Shown here: piece by piece, positions 15,387 to 23,423 of the stretch
How the letters are laid out: every line of letters begins with the position of its first letter
Position numbering within the stretch: position 1 is the first letter of the stretch
From: Oscillospiraceae bacterium
GTDB taxonomy: Bacteria > Bacillota > Clostridia > Oscillospirales > Ruminococcaceae
Direction of reading: 5' to 3'
Length of the DNA stretch: 64,000 nt
NCBI GenBank assembly: GCA_018110825.1
Contig: JAGBCL010000093.1
Location: 1-64,000 of the forward strand
Notes under the pieces: generated by a model
Seen by the model: only the letters and a program-made list of their open reading frames with translations
What the model was told of the DNA's origin: nothing
Databases searched by the model: none
Translations under genes and position numbers: made by a program

Positions 15387-15596
15387 AAACCATACAAGGA
15401 GAAGCGAACAAGACCGCTTCCCCTTGTATGGTTTACTACTGTACTTTCCTCCCAAACGTTCCAGTGGAACGTTTGGGACGCACTTTGCTTTAACCACTAC
15501 AGAATCGCAGTGGCGTTGCCACTGTTAGGGATTTTCTCCCTTGCAGAAATTCCCTCTTTTGAAGCTATCGCTTCAAAATTCACCTTTTAGATGCAC
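15387..15596. repeat. Intergenic array of hairpins, copy A of a dispersed element
   Basis: This gap holds successive inverted repeats. The first is a 13+6-bp stem (15387-15434), followed by a palindrome around CCAAACGTTCCA. Then come stems at 15508-15524 (CAGTGGC/GCCACTG), 15528-15554 and 15557-15578 (TTTTGAAGC/GCTTCAAAA), and a conserved segment to 15596. The part 15505-15596 is homologous, in opposite orientation, to 24425-24513. Confidence 0.8.
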
Positions 15597-15664
15597 TTCC
15601 AATGCCGCTTCGCTAACACTGATAGTTCTTGTTACGCTAAATTACAATTTACCTAAGAAATCGA

Positions 15665-15693
15665 TTGCATTGTTAACTCTGATATGGTATAAT
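15665..15693 (+). promoter_or_regulatory. Promoter of the GH95 gene
   Basis: TTGCAT (15665-15670), 17 bases and TATAAT (15688-15693) with an extended TGG element. Confidence 0.85.
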
Positions 15694-15727
15694 AAGCATA
15701 AATCTGAAACAGAAATGAGGAGAATTT

Positions 15728-17992
15728 GTGGACAAATTATCTGAACTTTTATGGTATAAACAACCTGCCGCAAACTGGGATGAGGCTCTCCCTGTCGGCA
15801 ACGGACGTATCGGCGGCATGATTTTCGGCAGACCCGGCGATGAGCTTATTCAGCTTAATGAGGACTCAATCTGGTCGGGAGGCTTCCGTTACAGAAACAA
15901 CCCCAAGGCTTATGCAAATCTTGAAAAAATCCGCACGGCAATCCGTGAGGGCAGGACTACTGACGCTGAAAACATCTGCTGTGATGCTTTCTATGGCACT
16001 AACGAGCAGCAGCGTCACTATCAGCTTCTCGGTGACCTGCATATCTGGCAGGGCGGCACGGAAAATTACTCCGATTATAGAAGATATCTTGACCTCAGCT
16101 ACGGCATTTGCAGTACCCAGTGGGAAAATGACGGTGTAATCTACAGCCGTGAAGTTTTCGTTTCCAAGCCTGACGAGGTTATGGTTATCCATTTCACAGC
16201 AAGCGAAAAGGGCAAAATCGGTTTCTGCTCCGTAATCGACGGCAGAGATGATTACTATGACAAGAATGAGGCTTACGATGACAAGACCCTGCTTTTTACA
16301 GTTTCCGACGGTATTCCTTACGCGGCGGCAGTTTCTGTATCCGCAAAGGGCGGCAAGGCTTGCACCGATGCCAACCGAATCATTGTTGACGGTGCTGATG
16401 AGGTAACAATGACAATTGCGTGTCAGACCTCCTACCGTACAGCCGATTACGTTAAAAAGACAATCGGTCAGGCTAAAACTGCACTGAGAAAAGATTATTT
16501 CAGCAAGCTTCGTCACCGTCATATAGACGATTATTCCGAATTGTATAATCGTTGTAAAATTATACTTATCGACAATTCTGACGGCAACGCTGAGCTCCCC
16601 ACAAACGAAAGATTGCAGAAAATCCGTGACGGAAAAAGCGATAACAAGCTTGTGGAGATGTACTTCAACTTCTCACGCTACCTTATGATTGCAGGCTCAA
16701 GAGAGGGAACTCTCCCTCTTAATTTGCAGGGCATATGGAACAAGGATATGTGGCCTGCATGGGGCGGCAAGTACACCATAAACATCAACACGGAAATGAA
16801 TTACTGGGCGGCTGAAATTCAGAATTTGCCTGAGTGCCACAGCGTACTGTTCGACCATATCGAGCGTATGCGTGAAAACGGACGTGTTACAGCACGTGAA
16901 ATGTACCACTGCGGCGGCTCCGTATGCCACCACAATACCGACATATGGGGCGACACCGCACCTCAGGACAAGTGGCTCCCGGGTACGCTTTGGCCTATGG
17001 GTCTTGCATGGCTTTGCACCCACATTTATGAGCACTACCTTTTCACAGGCGACAAGGATTTCCTTGCTGAAAAGTATGATACGCTCCGTGAAGCGGCAGA
17101 ATTTTTCGTGGACTTCCTTATCGAGGACGACAAGGGCAGACTTGTGACAAGTCCGTCGGTTTCTCCCGAAAATACATACATCACCAAGGACGGCGCAAAG
17201 GGTACAATCTGTCAGGGTCCGTCAATGGACAGTCAGATTCTGCATTTTCTTTTTACAGCAGTAATCGAGTCCTCGGAAATTCTTGACGAGGACAGAAACT
17301 TCGCAGAAATGCTCCGTCAGCTCCGTGACAAGCTTCCACAGCCCGAAATCGGCAAGTACGGTCAGATTATGGAATGGGCAGAGGATTACGACGAGGCTGA
17401 GCCCGGACACAGACATATTTCCCAGCTGTTTGCACTTTATCCATACAACCTTATCACCAAGCGTCACACACCTGAGCTTGCAGATGCGGCAAAGGCAACC
17501 CTTATCCGCAGACTTACCCACGGCGGCGGTCACACAGGCTGGTCAAGGGCGTGGATTATCAATATGTGGGCACGTCTTCACGAAGGCAAGCTTGTTGGCG
17601 AAAACGTTGCAGCACTTCTTGCTCACTCCACCAATATCAATATGTTTGATATGCACCCGCCTTTCCAGATTGACGGAAACTTCGGCGGCGGTGCAGGCAT
17701 CGCAGAAGCGCTTATCCAGAGCCACAGCGGCGAAATCAACGTACTTCCTGCAATTCCTGAGGAATGGGAAAGCGGCAGGGTGCACGGTATCGTGTGCCGC
17801 GGCGGATTTGTCGTTGACTTTGCGTGGGCAGGCGGAAAGGTTACCGAAATGTATGTACATTCCAAGTGCGGAAACAAGTGCAGCATTGTCGGCAGCGTGA
17901 AGATTGAAGGTGCGGCTTACTATGAGGAAAACGGCGTAACAAGCTTTGCAACAGAAGCAGGAAGGGTTTACGAGGTGAAATTCAATGGCTAA
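15728..17992 (+). CDS. Glycoside hydrolase family 95, alpha-L-fucosidase type
   Basis: The 754-residue enzyme has an N-terminal beta domain (LWYKQPAANWDEALPVGNGRIG), an (alpha/alpha)6 barrel and a C-terminal beta domain. Family landmarks are the INTEMNYWAAE segment (Asn352/Asn354, base-activating Asn pair in the family), SPENTY (Glu481, likely acid) and HPPFQIDGNFGG (Asp649). It would hydrolyse terminal alpha-1,2-fucose; some members act on alpha-L-galactose instead. No signal peptide is visible, so it should act inside the cell on imported oligosaccharides. The start is GTG with GAGGAG upstream. It overlaps the next gene by 8 bp. Confidence 0.95.
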   Translation: MDKLSELLWYKQPAANWDEALPVGNGRIGGMIFGRPGDELIQLNEDSIWSGGFRYRNNPKAYANLEKIRTAIREGRTTDAENICCDAFYGTNEQQRHYQLLGDLHIWQGGTENYSDYRRYLDLSYGICSTQWENDGVIYSREVFVSKPDEVMVIHFTASEKGKIGFCSVIDGRDDYYDKNEAYDDKTLLFTVSDGIPYAAAVSVSAKGGKACTDANRIIVDGADEVTMTIACQTSYRTADYVKKTIGQAKTALRKDYFSKLRHRHIDDYSELYNRCKIILIDNSDGNAELPTNERLQKIRDGKSDNKLVEMYFNFSRYLMIAGSREGTLPLNLQGIWNKDMWPAWGGKYTININTEMNYWAAEIQNLPECHSVLFDHIERMRENGRVTAREMYHCGGSVCHHNTDIWGDTAPQDKWLPGTLWPMGLAWLCTHIYEHYLFTGDKDFLAEKYDTLREAAEFFVDFLIEDDKGRLVTSPSVSPENTYITKDGAKGTICQGPSMDSQILHFLFTAVIESSEILDEDRNFAEMLRQLRDKLPQPEIGKYGQIMEWAEDYDEAEPGHRHISQLFALYPYNLITKRHTPELADAAKATLIRRLTHGGGHTGWSRAWIINMWARLHEGKLVGENVAALLAHSTNINMFDMHPPFQIDGNFGGGAGIAEALIQSHSGEINVLPAIPEEWESGRVHGIVCRGGFVVDFAWAGGKVTEMYVHSKCGNKCSIVGSVKIEGAAYYEENGVTSFATEAGRVYEVKFNG

Positions 17993-18185
17993 GAAAAACA
18001 GATTTGAAAAGGTTTATACTCAGGGCTCAATAGATGTTATGGAAATATGGATTGATACCGAAACAGGGGTGAATTACCTGTATCACCAGGTAGGCTACTC
18101 CGGCGGACTTACCCCTCTGCTTGACAAGGACGGTAAGCCTGTTGTAACATTCAGGGACGGGTTTGAGCTGGAGAAAACCAATTAA
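17985..18185 (+). CDS. DUF6440-type small protein
   Basis: The 66-residue soluble protein matches the DUF6440 pattern. It has a basic N-terminus (KKNRFEKVY), then ETGVNYLYHQVGYSGGLTPL and DGKPVV. Function unknown. It overlaps the GH95 stop by 8 bp, which indicates translational coupling, although family members are found in many unrelated contexts. Confidence 0.88.
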   Translation: MAKKNRFEKVYTQGSIDVMEIWIDTETGVNYLYHQVGYSGGLTPLLDKDGKPVVTFRDGFELEKTN

Positions 18186-18251
18186 ATAACGCAAGGGTGA
18201 AACAAGTGCAATTGCTTTCCCCTTTTTCTTTTTTATAAAATTTTACTCAGA

Positions 18252-18278
18252 TGTAACCATACGGCTTTTTAATTTGTC
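18252..18278 (+). promoter_or_regulatory. Candidate ECF-type autoregulatory promoter
   Basis: TGTAACC (18252-18258) and TGTCTTATA (TGTC at 18275-18278) are spaced as in ECF sigma promoters of Firmicutes (AAC-type -35, GTC-type -10). It lies about 45 bases before the ECF sigma gene, so positive autoregulation is likely. Confidence 0.6.
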
Positions 18279-18322
18279 TTATATATAGAAACGTTTCACG
18301 GTACCGAATACAAAACAAAGGA

Positions 18323-18790
18323 ATGATAAAAATAGACAAAACAATTTTTACGCAGTATGTAGCAAAATTTCAGCCCACGGTATTTCGTCTTGCGTACAGC
18401 TATGTCAAAAACCGCACAGATGCGGAGGATATAACCCAAGAGGTTTTCCTCAGGCTTTACAACAGCTCGGAAAGCTTTTCTGCTGACGAAAATGCAAAGG
18501 CGTGGCTTATCTGCGTAACCGCAAACACAGCAAAAAATCATCTTGCGTCAGCGTGGATAAAACGCAAAATCGCACTCACGGAGGATATACCACTGAAAAG
18601 CGAAAAGGACTACGAGCTCTTAGATGCGCTTAACAGACTTAATGTCAACTACCGCACGGTTATTTATCTTCATTATTATGAGGGCTACAGCGTGGCGGAG
18701 ATTGCCGAAATGCTGAAAATTTCCGAAAGCAACGTAAAGGCACGTCTGAAGCGTGGACGTGACAAGCTGAAATCCATACTGGAGAAATGA
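18323..18790 (+). CDS. ECF RNA polymerase sigma factor
   Basis: The 155-residue protein has the two-domain ECF layout. Region 2 (about 12-80) includes RLAYSYVKNRTDAEDITQEVFLRLY. Region 4 (about 100-152) includes LHYYEGYSVAEIAEMLKISESNVKARLKRGRDKL with its helix-turn-helix. It directs RNA polymerase to promoters of TGTAAC/GTC type. The start codon is uncertain, because AAAGGA nearly touches the ATG. It is followed 13 bp later by its membrane partner. Confidence 0.94.
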   Translation: MIKIDKTIFTQYVAKFQPTVFRLAYSYVKNRTDAEDITQEVFLRLYNSSESFSADENAKAWLICVTANTAKNHLASAWIKRKIALTEDIPLKSEKDYELLDALNRLNVNYRTVIYLHYYEGYSVAEIAEMLKISESNVKARLKRGRDKLKSILEK

Positions 18791-18803
18791 GAAAGGACAA
18801 GTT

Positions 18804-19775
18804 ATGAAAAGATTGAATGATTTATACGAGCAGATTACACCCGAAACCTCTCCCGAGGAGCTTGCACAAAAGATTATCGGCACGGAAACAAAGCCCGTAC
18901 TGAAAAAGCGTCACTCAAAGGCTATGACGGCAATTCTTGCGGCGGCAGTTTCGGTATCGGTACTGACCGTTTCTGTCGGTGCGGCAAACAACTGGGATTA
19001 CGCAGGAATATTCCAAAGCATTTTCGGTGAAAAGAGCGAAAATATTACCGAAAATATTGTCCCCGAAGCAACCATTTACGAGGACACAATTGACACTATG
19101 AACTTTGAACTTATGGCTGCTGCGGCGGACAAGCACAGCGTGCTTGCGATCATTGACATTTACCCCGAAAACGGCTATAAGCTTCTTGAAGAGGTTGACG
19201 GAGTAACTGTTGTAAAGCCTTTTCAGGATTTATTCATCTGTATTAATTCCGACGCTCTCGGCAGTTCAGGTACAGGCATACACATAATTGAGCAAAGTGA
19301 AGAAAAGCTTCGTCTCAGTGTAAGAATGAGCACTGAAAATATGATAAAGGGAGAAAAGGTTACTGTACAAGCTTGGCTTCAAAACATAAAGGACGAAAAC
19401 GGAGAGTATCTGCTTGAAGAAGGAAGAAATTATTCGTGGATAGCAGAATTCGCAGCAGATTATATTGCTGATGAGATACGTTATGAAAAGGATATGGAGT
19501 TGCTTGGCGGTGCTAAACTGACGAGTGTTGAGATTTCTTCCATATCCGCTTGCTTTGAGGGTGAACGGTTTAATGATTTTTACTGGGGTGTAGACAATGC
19601 GTATGTATTGCTTGACAGTGGCGAAAAGGTAGACATTAATCAATTTTCAGGTTCATCCTATGTTGAAGGCGATGAAACAGGCTCAACGCTTCTTATTCTG
19701 GGCTTTGCTGAACCCGTAAACCCTGACGAAGTATGTACGCTTTTTGTCGGCGGACAGACTATTGAAATCAAATAA
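18804..19775 (+). CDS. Single-pass membrane anti-sigma-like protein (DUF4179 type)
   Basis: The 323-residue product has a short cytoplasmic part (1-37), one membrane helix (about 40-60, AMTAILAAAVSVSVLTVSVG) and a large outer domain. This layout, placed directly after an ECF sigma gene, is typical of DUF4179 anti-sigma proteins. The outer domain starts ANNWDYAGIFQSIFGEKS and ends with a beta-rich region. It probably holds the sigma factor inactive until an envelope signal arrives. No zinc HxxxCxxC motif is present. Confidence 0.88.
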   Translation: MKRLNDLYEQITPETSPEELAQKIIGTETKPVLKKRHSKAMTAILAAAVSVSVLTVSVGAANNWDYAGIFQSIFGEKSENITENIVPEATIYEDTIDTMNFELMAAAADKHSVLAIIDIYPENGYKLLEEVDGVTVVKPFQDLFICINSDALGSSGTGIHIIEQSEEKLRLSVRMSTENMIKGEKVTVQAWLQNIKDENGEYLLEEGRNYSWIAEFAADYIADEIRYEKDMELLGGAKLTSVEISSISACFEGERFNDFYWGVDNAYVLLDSGEKVDINQFSGSSYVEGDETGSTLLILGFAEPVNPDEVCTLFVGGQTIEIK

Positions 19776-19778
19776 AAC

Positions 19779-19813
19779 AAATCCGCTTCCAAACTGAACT
19801 GGAAGCGGATTTT
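19779..19813 (+). terminator. Terminator of the sigma/anti-sigma operon
   Basis: A perfect 13-bp stem (19779-19791 with 19800-19812) has only a short T-stretch after it. Confidence 0.85.
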
Positions 19814-19942
19814 CTGTGTACTGTATCACTCGGCGGACGACTTGTTTCTGAAAATGCAAACCAAATTTCAGCGGGATATCTGCGAATACGTTTTCAATTC
19901 TAAACATTTTGTGACTTATACCTTTAAGTAGAAATTTAGCTG

Positions 19943-19971
19943 TTGATTTTTATTTTTTCATCGGTTATAAT
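19943..19971 (+). promoter_or_regulatory. Promoter of the GH130 gene
   Basis: TTGATT (19943-19948), 17 bases and TATAAT (19966-19971). A small hairpin (GAGTC..GGCTC) lies in the leader. Confidence 0.88.
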
Positions 19972-20036
19972 TAAAACAATGTGAGTCCCGAAGGCTCAGA
20001 GAAATTTACATAATAAAAGAAAGGTCGGTATCTGAT

Positions 20037-21074
20037 ATGAAGACTAAAATCATCAACGGTACATCACTTCCTAATATTCCTTGGCAGGACAAGCCTGAGG
20101 GATGCAAAGACATCGTTTGGCGTTACAGCGCTAACCCAATCATCAAGCGTGACCACATTATGGTTAAGAAGGCTAACGGCTACAGAGAGCCTTCCAACTC
20201 TATCTTCAACAGCTCCGTAGTTCCTTTTGAAAAGGGCGACTACAAGTTCGCAGGCGTTTTCCGTGTTGACGACAGAGAAAGAAATATGGAAATCCACGTT
20301 GGTTTCTCCAAGGACGGTATCAACTGGGATATCAACGAAGAGAGAATCCACTTCAATACAGAAGGTCTTGACCCTGAGGTTGCACAGTGGCAGTACGGCT
20401 ACGACCCACGTGTTTGCAAGATGGAAGGCGAAGACAAGTACATCGTTACATGGTGTAACGCTTACGGCTGGAAGCCAACTATTGGTATCGCTACAACAAC
20501 TGACTTTGAAACATTCACACAGCTTGAGAACTCCTACCTCCCATTCAACAGAAATGGCGTAATGTTCCCAAGAAAAATCGGCGATATGTATATGATGATG
20601 AGCCGTCCTTCCGACAGCGGCCACACACCATTCGGCGATATGTTCATCAGCCAGTCCCCTGACCTCACATTCTGGGGCAAGCACAGACACGTTATGGGTC
20701 CTTCCAAGGGTTGGGAATCCACAAAGATGGGTGCAGGTCCAATTCCAATCGAAACAGACCGCGGCTGGCTCATTTTCTACCACGGCGTACTTACTTCCTG
20801 CAACGGTTACGTATACAGCTTCTCCGCTGCTCTCCTCGATAAGGACCAGCCATGGAAGGTTCTCAAGAGAGGTGCTTCCTACCTCCTCAGCCCACAGGAA
20901 TACTATGAACTCGTTGGTGATACTGACGCAGTAACATTCCCATGTGCTAACCTCGTTGACGCTGATACAGGCAGAATCTGCATCTACTACGGCTGTGCAG
21001 ATACATGTACTGCTCTCGCATTCACAACTGTTGACGATGTTATGGACTTCCTCGATAACAACTCTCAGGTTTAA
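20037..21074 (+). CDS. GH130-family beta-mannoside phosphorylase-like enzyme
   Basis: The 345-residue five-bladed beta-propeller belongs to family GH130, whose members phosphorolyse beta-1,4- or beta-1,2-mannosides to mannose 1-phosphate. Visible landmarks are ANPIIKRDH (32-40), the likely catalytic Asp in FRVDDRERN (Asp78/79), GYDPRVCK and WLIFYHGV. The lack of a signal peptide fits use of imported oligosaccharides, possibly products of the GH5-like enzyme at 8616. The exact linkage cannot be read. Codon use is very biased (CTC, TAC, AAC), suggesting high expression. A strong promoter and terminator make it monocistronic. Confidence 0.9.
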   Translation: MKTKIINGTSLPNIPWQDKPEGCKDIVWRYSANPIIKRDHIMVKKANGYREPSNSIFNSSVVPFEKGDYKFAGVFRVDDRERNMEIHVGFSKDGINWDINEERIHFNTEGLDPEVAQWQYGYDPRVCKMEGEDKYIVTWCNAYGWKPTIGIATTTDFETFTQLENSYLPFNRNGVMFPRKIGDMYMMMSRPSDSGHTPFGDMFISQSPDLTFWGKHRHVMGPSKGWESTKMGAGPIPIETDRGWLIFYHGVLTSCNGYVYSFSAALLDKDQPWKVLKRGASYLLSPQEYYELVGDTDAVTFPCANLVDADTGRICIYYGCADTCTALAFTTVDDVMDFLDNNSQV

Positions 21075-21135
21075 AAACAACTGCTTACGCAGTTGTCTCC
21101 AAGTTTCCGCATTGCGTAAACTTTTATAAAGCATA

Positions 21136-21167
21136 AAAAAGGGTACGGATTTTCCGTGCCCTTTTTC
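21136..21167 (+). terminator. Terminator of the GH130 gene
   Basis: A stem of GGGTACGGA with TCCGTGCCC (one G-U pair), extended by flanking A and T runs, ends in TTTTT. An additional hairpin (AACTGCTTACGCAGTT) lies just before it. Confidence 0.9.
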
Positions 21168-21212
21168 TTGTGCTGAATTATCATTTATTCATATATTTGT
21201 AAATTTACATTA

Positions 21213-21241
21213 TTTACAAAGTAAACGTTTTAGTGTATAAT
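21213..21241 (+). promoter_or_regulatory. Promoter of the pullulanase gene
   Basis: TTTACA (21213-21218), 17 bases and TATAAT (21236-21241). About 145 bases of leader follow, including the inverted repeat at 21266-21363. Confidence 0.85.
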
Positions 21242-21265
21242 TAACATATATATGACTAAGGAAAC

Positions 21266-21363
21266 GCTGATTAAATCGTTTCTGCCGTTTTTCACAACAC
21301 TCTCAGTGCGGTATTTTCGAGTGTTGGTCAAAACGGCGAAACGAACGCTTCGCATTAATCAGC
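21266..21363. repeat. 98-bp inverted-repeat element in the pullulanase leader
   Basis: The ends are GCTGATTAA (21266-21274) and TTAATCAGC (21355-21363). Long imperfect arms continue inwards (TCGTTTC.GCCGTTTT..CAACACTC and its complement). The size and arm structure resemble a small palindromic mobile element, but it would also fold in the transcribed leader. Confidence 0.7.
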
Positions 21364-21390
21364 TTATTCCTGTTTTAAGGGGCTGTTGTT

Positions 21391-23355
21391 TTGTTTAGCA
21401 AGATAGATGAAAATTACGCTTTTGACGGGGAGCTCGGTGCACTTTACGAAAAAAATCAGACAGAATTCCGTGTCTGGGCACCTGAAGCTGACAAGGTTAC
21501 GGTGCATCTTTATCACGATTGCCGTGACGAAAAGCCTTACCGCAACCTGCCTATGACAAAGGGCAAGAACGGTGTATGGTCAAAGGTTGCACATGGCGAC
21601 CTTGATGGGGTATATTATACTTATGTGATGGAATATGACGGTATTGAGCAGGAAACTGTTGATATATATTCCCGCAGTGCAGGCGTAAACGGCACAATGG
21701 GTATGGTGCTTGACCTTGAAAGCTGTAATCCTGCGGGTTGGGAAAATCAGGACTATGTAAAGCTTGAACACCCTACCGACGCTTGTGTTTACGAGCTGCA
21801 CGTCCGTGACTTTTCCATTGACAAGAGCGGTAATTTCTGCTACAAGGGACGTTTTCTTGCGTTTATTGAAAACGGCGTTATAAATGCGGCAGGCGACAAA
21901 ATCGGTATCGACCACATCAAGGAGATGGGTGTTACTCACGTTCAGCTTATGCCGATTTTCGACTATGAAAGAATTGACGAAACAAATCTTCAAAAGCCGC
22001 AGTTCAACTGGGGATATGACCCGAGAAATTTCAATTCCCCCGAAGGCTCCTACTCCACAAACCCGTTTGACGGAAGAACAAGAGTTGCGGAGTTGAAAAG
22101 ACTTGTTTACGCACTTCACAGACAGGGCATCGGAGTAATAATGGACGTTGTTTACAACCACACATTTGCAACAGCTGACTCCTGCTTCAACAAGACTTAC
22201 CCTAAGTATTACTACAGACTCTGGGGCGAAAACGGCGAGTATTTCAGCAACGGAAGCGGCTGTGGAAACGAGTTTGCTACAGAACGTAAAATGGCAAGAA
22301 AGTTTATCGTTGACAGTATCTGCTACTGGGCAAAGGAATACAAGATTGACGGTTTCCGTTTTGACCTTATGGGACTTTACGATATTGAAACGTTGAATGA
22401 GATTTCCGCACGTCTTAAAGAAATCAACCCTAACGTAATTCTCTACGGTGAGGGCTGGACAGGCGGCGATTCCCCTGTAAGCTGGGAAAAGCGTGCGATG
22501 AAGCTTAATGCAAGACATACTCCCGATTACGGCTTTTTCAGTGATGATTTCCGTGATACGGTAAAGGGCAACAACTTTGAAAACCGTGACAGGGGTTATG
22601 TAAACGGTGCAAGCGGCAACGAGGAATACGTGAAGGAAGTAATGTGCGGAAGAATTCCTCACCCTCAGATTCCTAACCTGAAAAAGTTTGCATGGGCAGA
22701 CCACCCCGTGCAGGCGGTAAACTATGTTGAGGCGCACGATAATCTTACTCTCTGGGATAAGCTTTACTACACAAACGGCACTCAGAGTATTGAAACAAGA
22801 ATAAAAATGGACAAAATGGCTGCTGCTATGGTGTTCCTTGCGCAGGGTATACCGTTTATTCAGGCAGGACAGGAATTTCTCCGTTCAAAGCCTTTCCCCG
22901 GCGGCACGTCCTTTGACCATAACAGTTACAATTCCCCTGACGCCATCAACAGTCTGAAGTGGGACAGAAAGTCCGAGTACAAGGACGTTGTTGAGTATTA
23001 CAAGGGTCTGATTGCGTTCAGAAAGGCACACAAGGCGTTCAGAATGTACGACGGCATGGAAGTGGGCAAGAATATGCAGTTCCTTGATAAGCTTCCTCAG
23101 CGTGTGACAGGCTTTATTCTCCGCGGGGATAACGAATTCGAGGAGATTGTTGTTTTCTTCAACCCTAACGAGTACCCTGTTACCCTGTTCGCTTTCGGCA
23201 AGTACGGTGTATACATCGGTGACGGAAAGGCAGGTACAGAGCCTATCCGCTATGTTGAGGGTGAGTATACTGTTGAAGGACTTGATACTATTGTTCTTGC
23301 AAGAAAGTATCCGCAGCCTGAACCGGAGGTTTATGAGGGATTAGCAACTGACTAA
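21391..23355 (+). CDS. pulA: Type I pullulanase / alpha-glucan debranching enzyme (GH13)
   Basis: The 654-residue enzyme hydrolyses alpha-1,6 links in pullulan, glycogen or starch limit dextrins. It has an N-terminal CBM48-like domain (about 15-110, TEFRVWAPEADKVTVHLY). The GH13 barrel follows with ACVYELHVRDFSID, VIMDVVYNHT (region I), DGFRFDLMG (nucleophile Asp), LYGEGW (acid/base Glu) and YVEAHDNLTLWD (region IV). It has no signal peptide, so it is probably intracellular (glycogen turnover). The start is TTG with AAGGGG 8 bases upstream. The stop codon coincides with a repeat at 23353. Confidence 0.94.
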   Translation: MFSKIDENYAFDGELGALYEKNQTEFRVWAPEADKVTVHLYHDCRDEKPYRNLPMTKGKNGVWSKVAHGDLDGVYYTYVMEYDGIEQETVDIYSRSAGVNGTMGMVLDLESCNPAGWENQDYVKLEHPTDACVYELHVRDFSIDKSGNFCYKGRFLAFIENGVINAAGDKIGIDHIKEMGVTHVQLMPIFDYERIDETNLQKPQFNWGYDPRNFNSPEGSYSTNPFDGRTRVAELKRLVYALHRQGIGVIMDVVYNHTFATADSCFNKTYPKYYYRLWGENGEYFSNGSGCGNEFATERKMARKFIVDSICYWAKEYKIDGFRFDLMGLYDIETLNEISARLKEINPNVILYGEGWTGGDSPVSWEKRAMKLNARHTPDYGFFSDDFRDTVKGNNFENRDRGYVNGASGNEEYVKEVMCGRIPHPQIPNLKKFAWADHPVQAVNYVEAHDNLTLWDKLYYTNGTQSIETRIKMDKMAAAMVFLAQGIPFIQAGQEFLRSKPFPGGTSFDHNSYNSPDAINSLKWDRKSEYKDVVEYYKGLIAFRKAHKAFRMYDGMEVGKNMQFLDKLPQRVTGFILRGDNEFEEIVVFFNPNEYPVTLFAFGKYGVYIGDGKAGTEPIRYVEGEYTVEGLDTIVLARKYPQPEPEVYEGLATD

Positions 23356-23388
23356 TTCGGAGTGCGAAATGCGGAATTCGGAATTATA
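23353..23388 (+). repeat. Stop-codon-associated intergenic repeat, copy 1
   Basis: The sequence starts with TAATTCGG, whose TAA is the pullulanase stop codon, and continues with GGAATTCGGAATT. It belongs to the family also seen at 24252, 32235, 32648 (inverted) and 35052. Confidence 0.8.
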
Positions 23389-23423
23389 TAATTTATTACT
23401 ATAATTTGAAGGGAGCAAATAGA

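Noticed and set aside
20064-21134. 356-codon antisense frame opposite the GH130 gene
   Set aside because: It lies wholly opposite a strongly codon-biased gene, whose third-position pattern leaves the reverse frame open. Its Cys/Val-rich product looks artificial.
21580-22737. 385-codon antisense frame opposite the pullulanase gene
   Set aside because: Same reason: a shadow of a conserved GH13 enzyme with all catalytic motifs intact.
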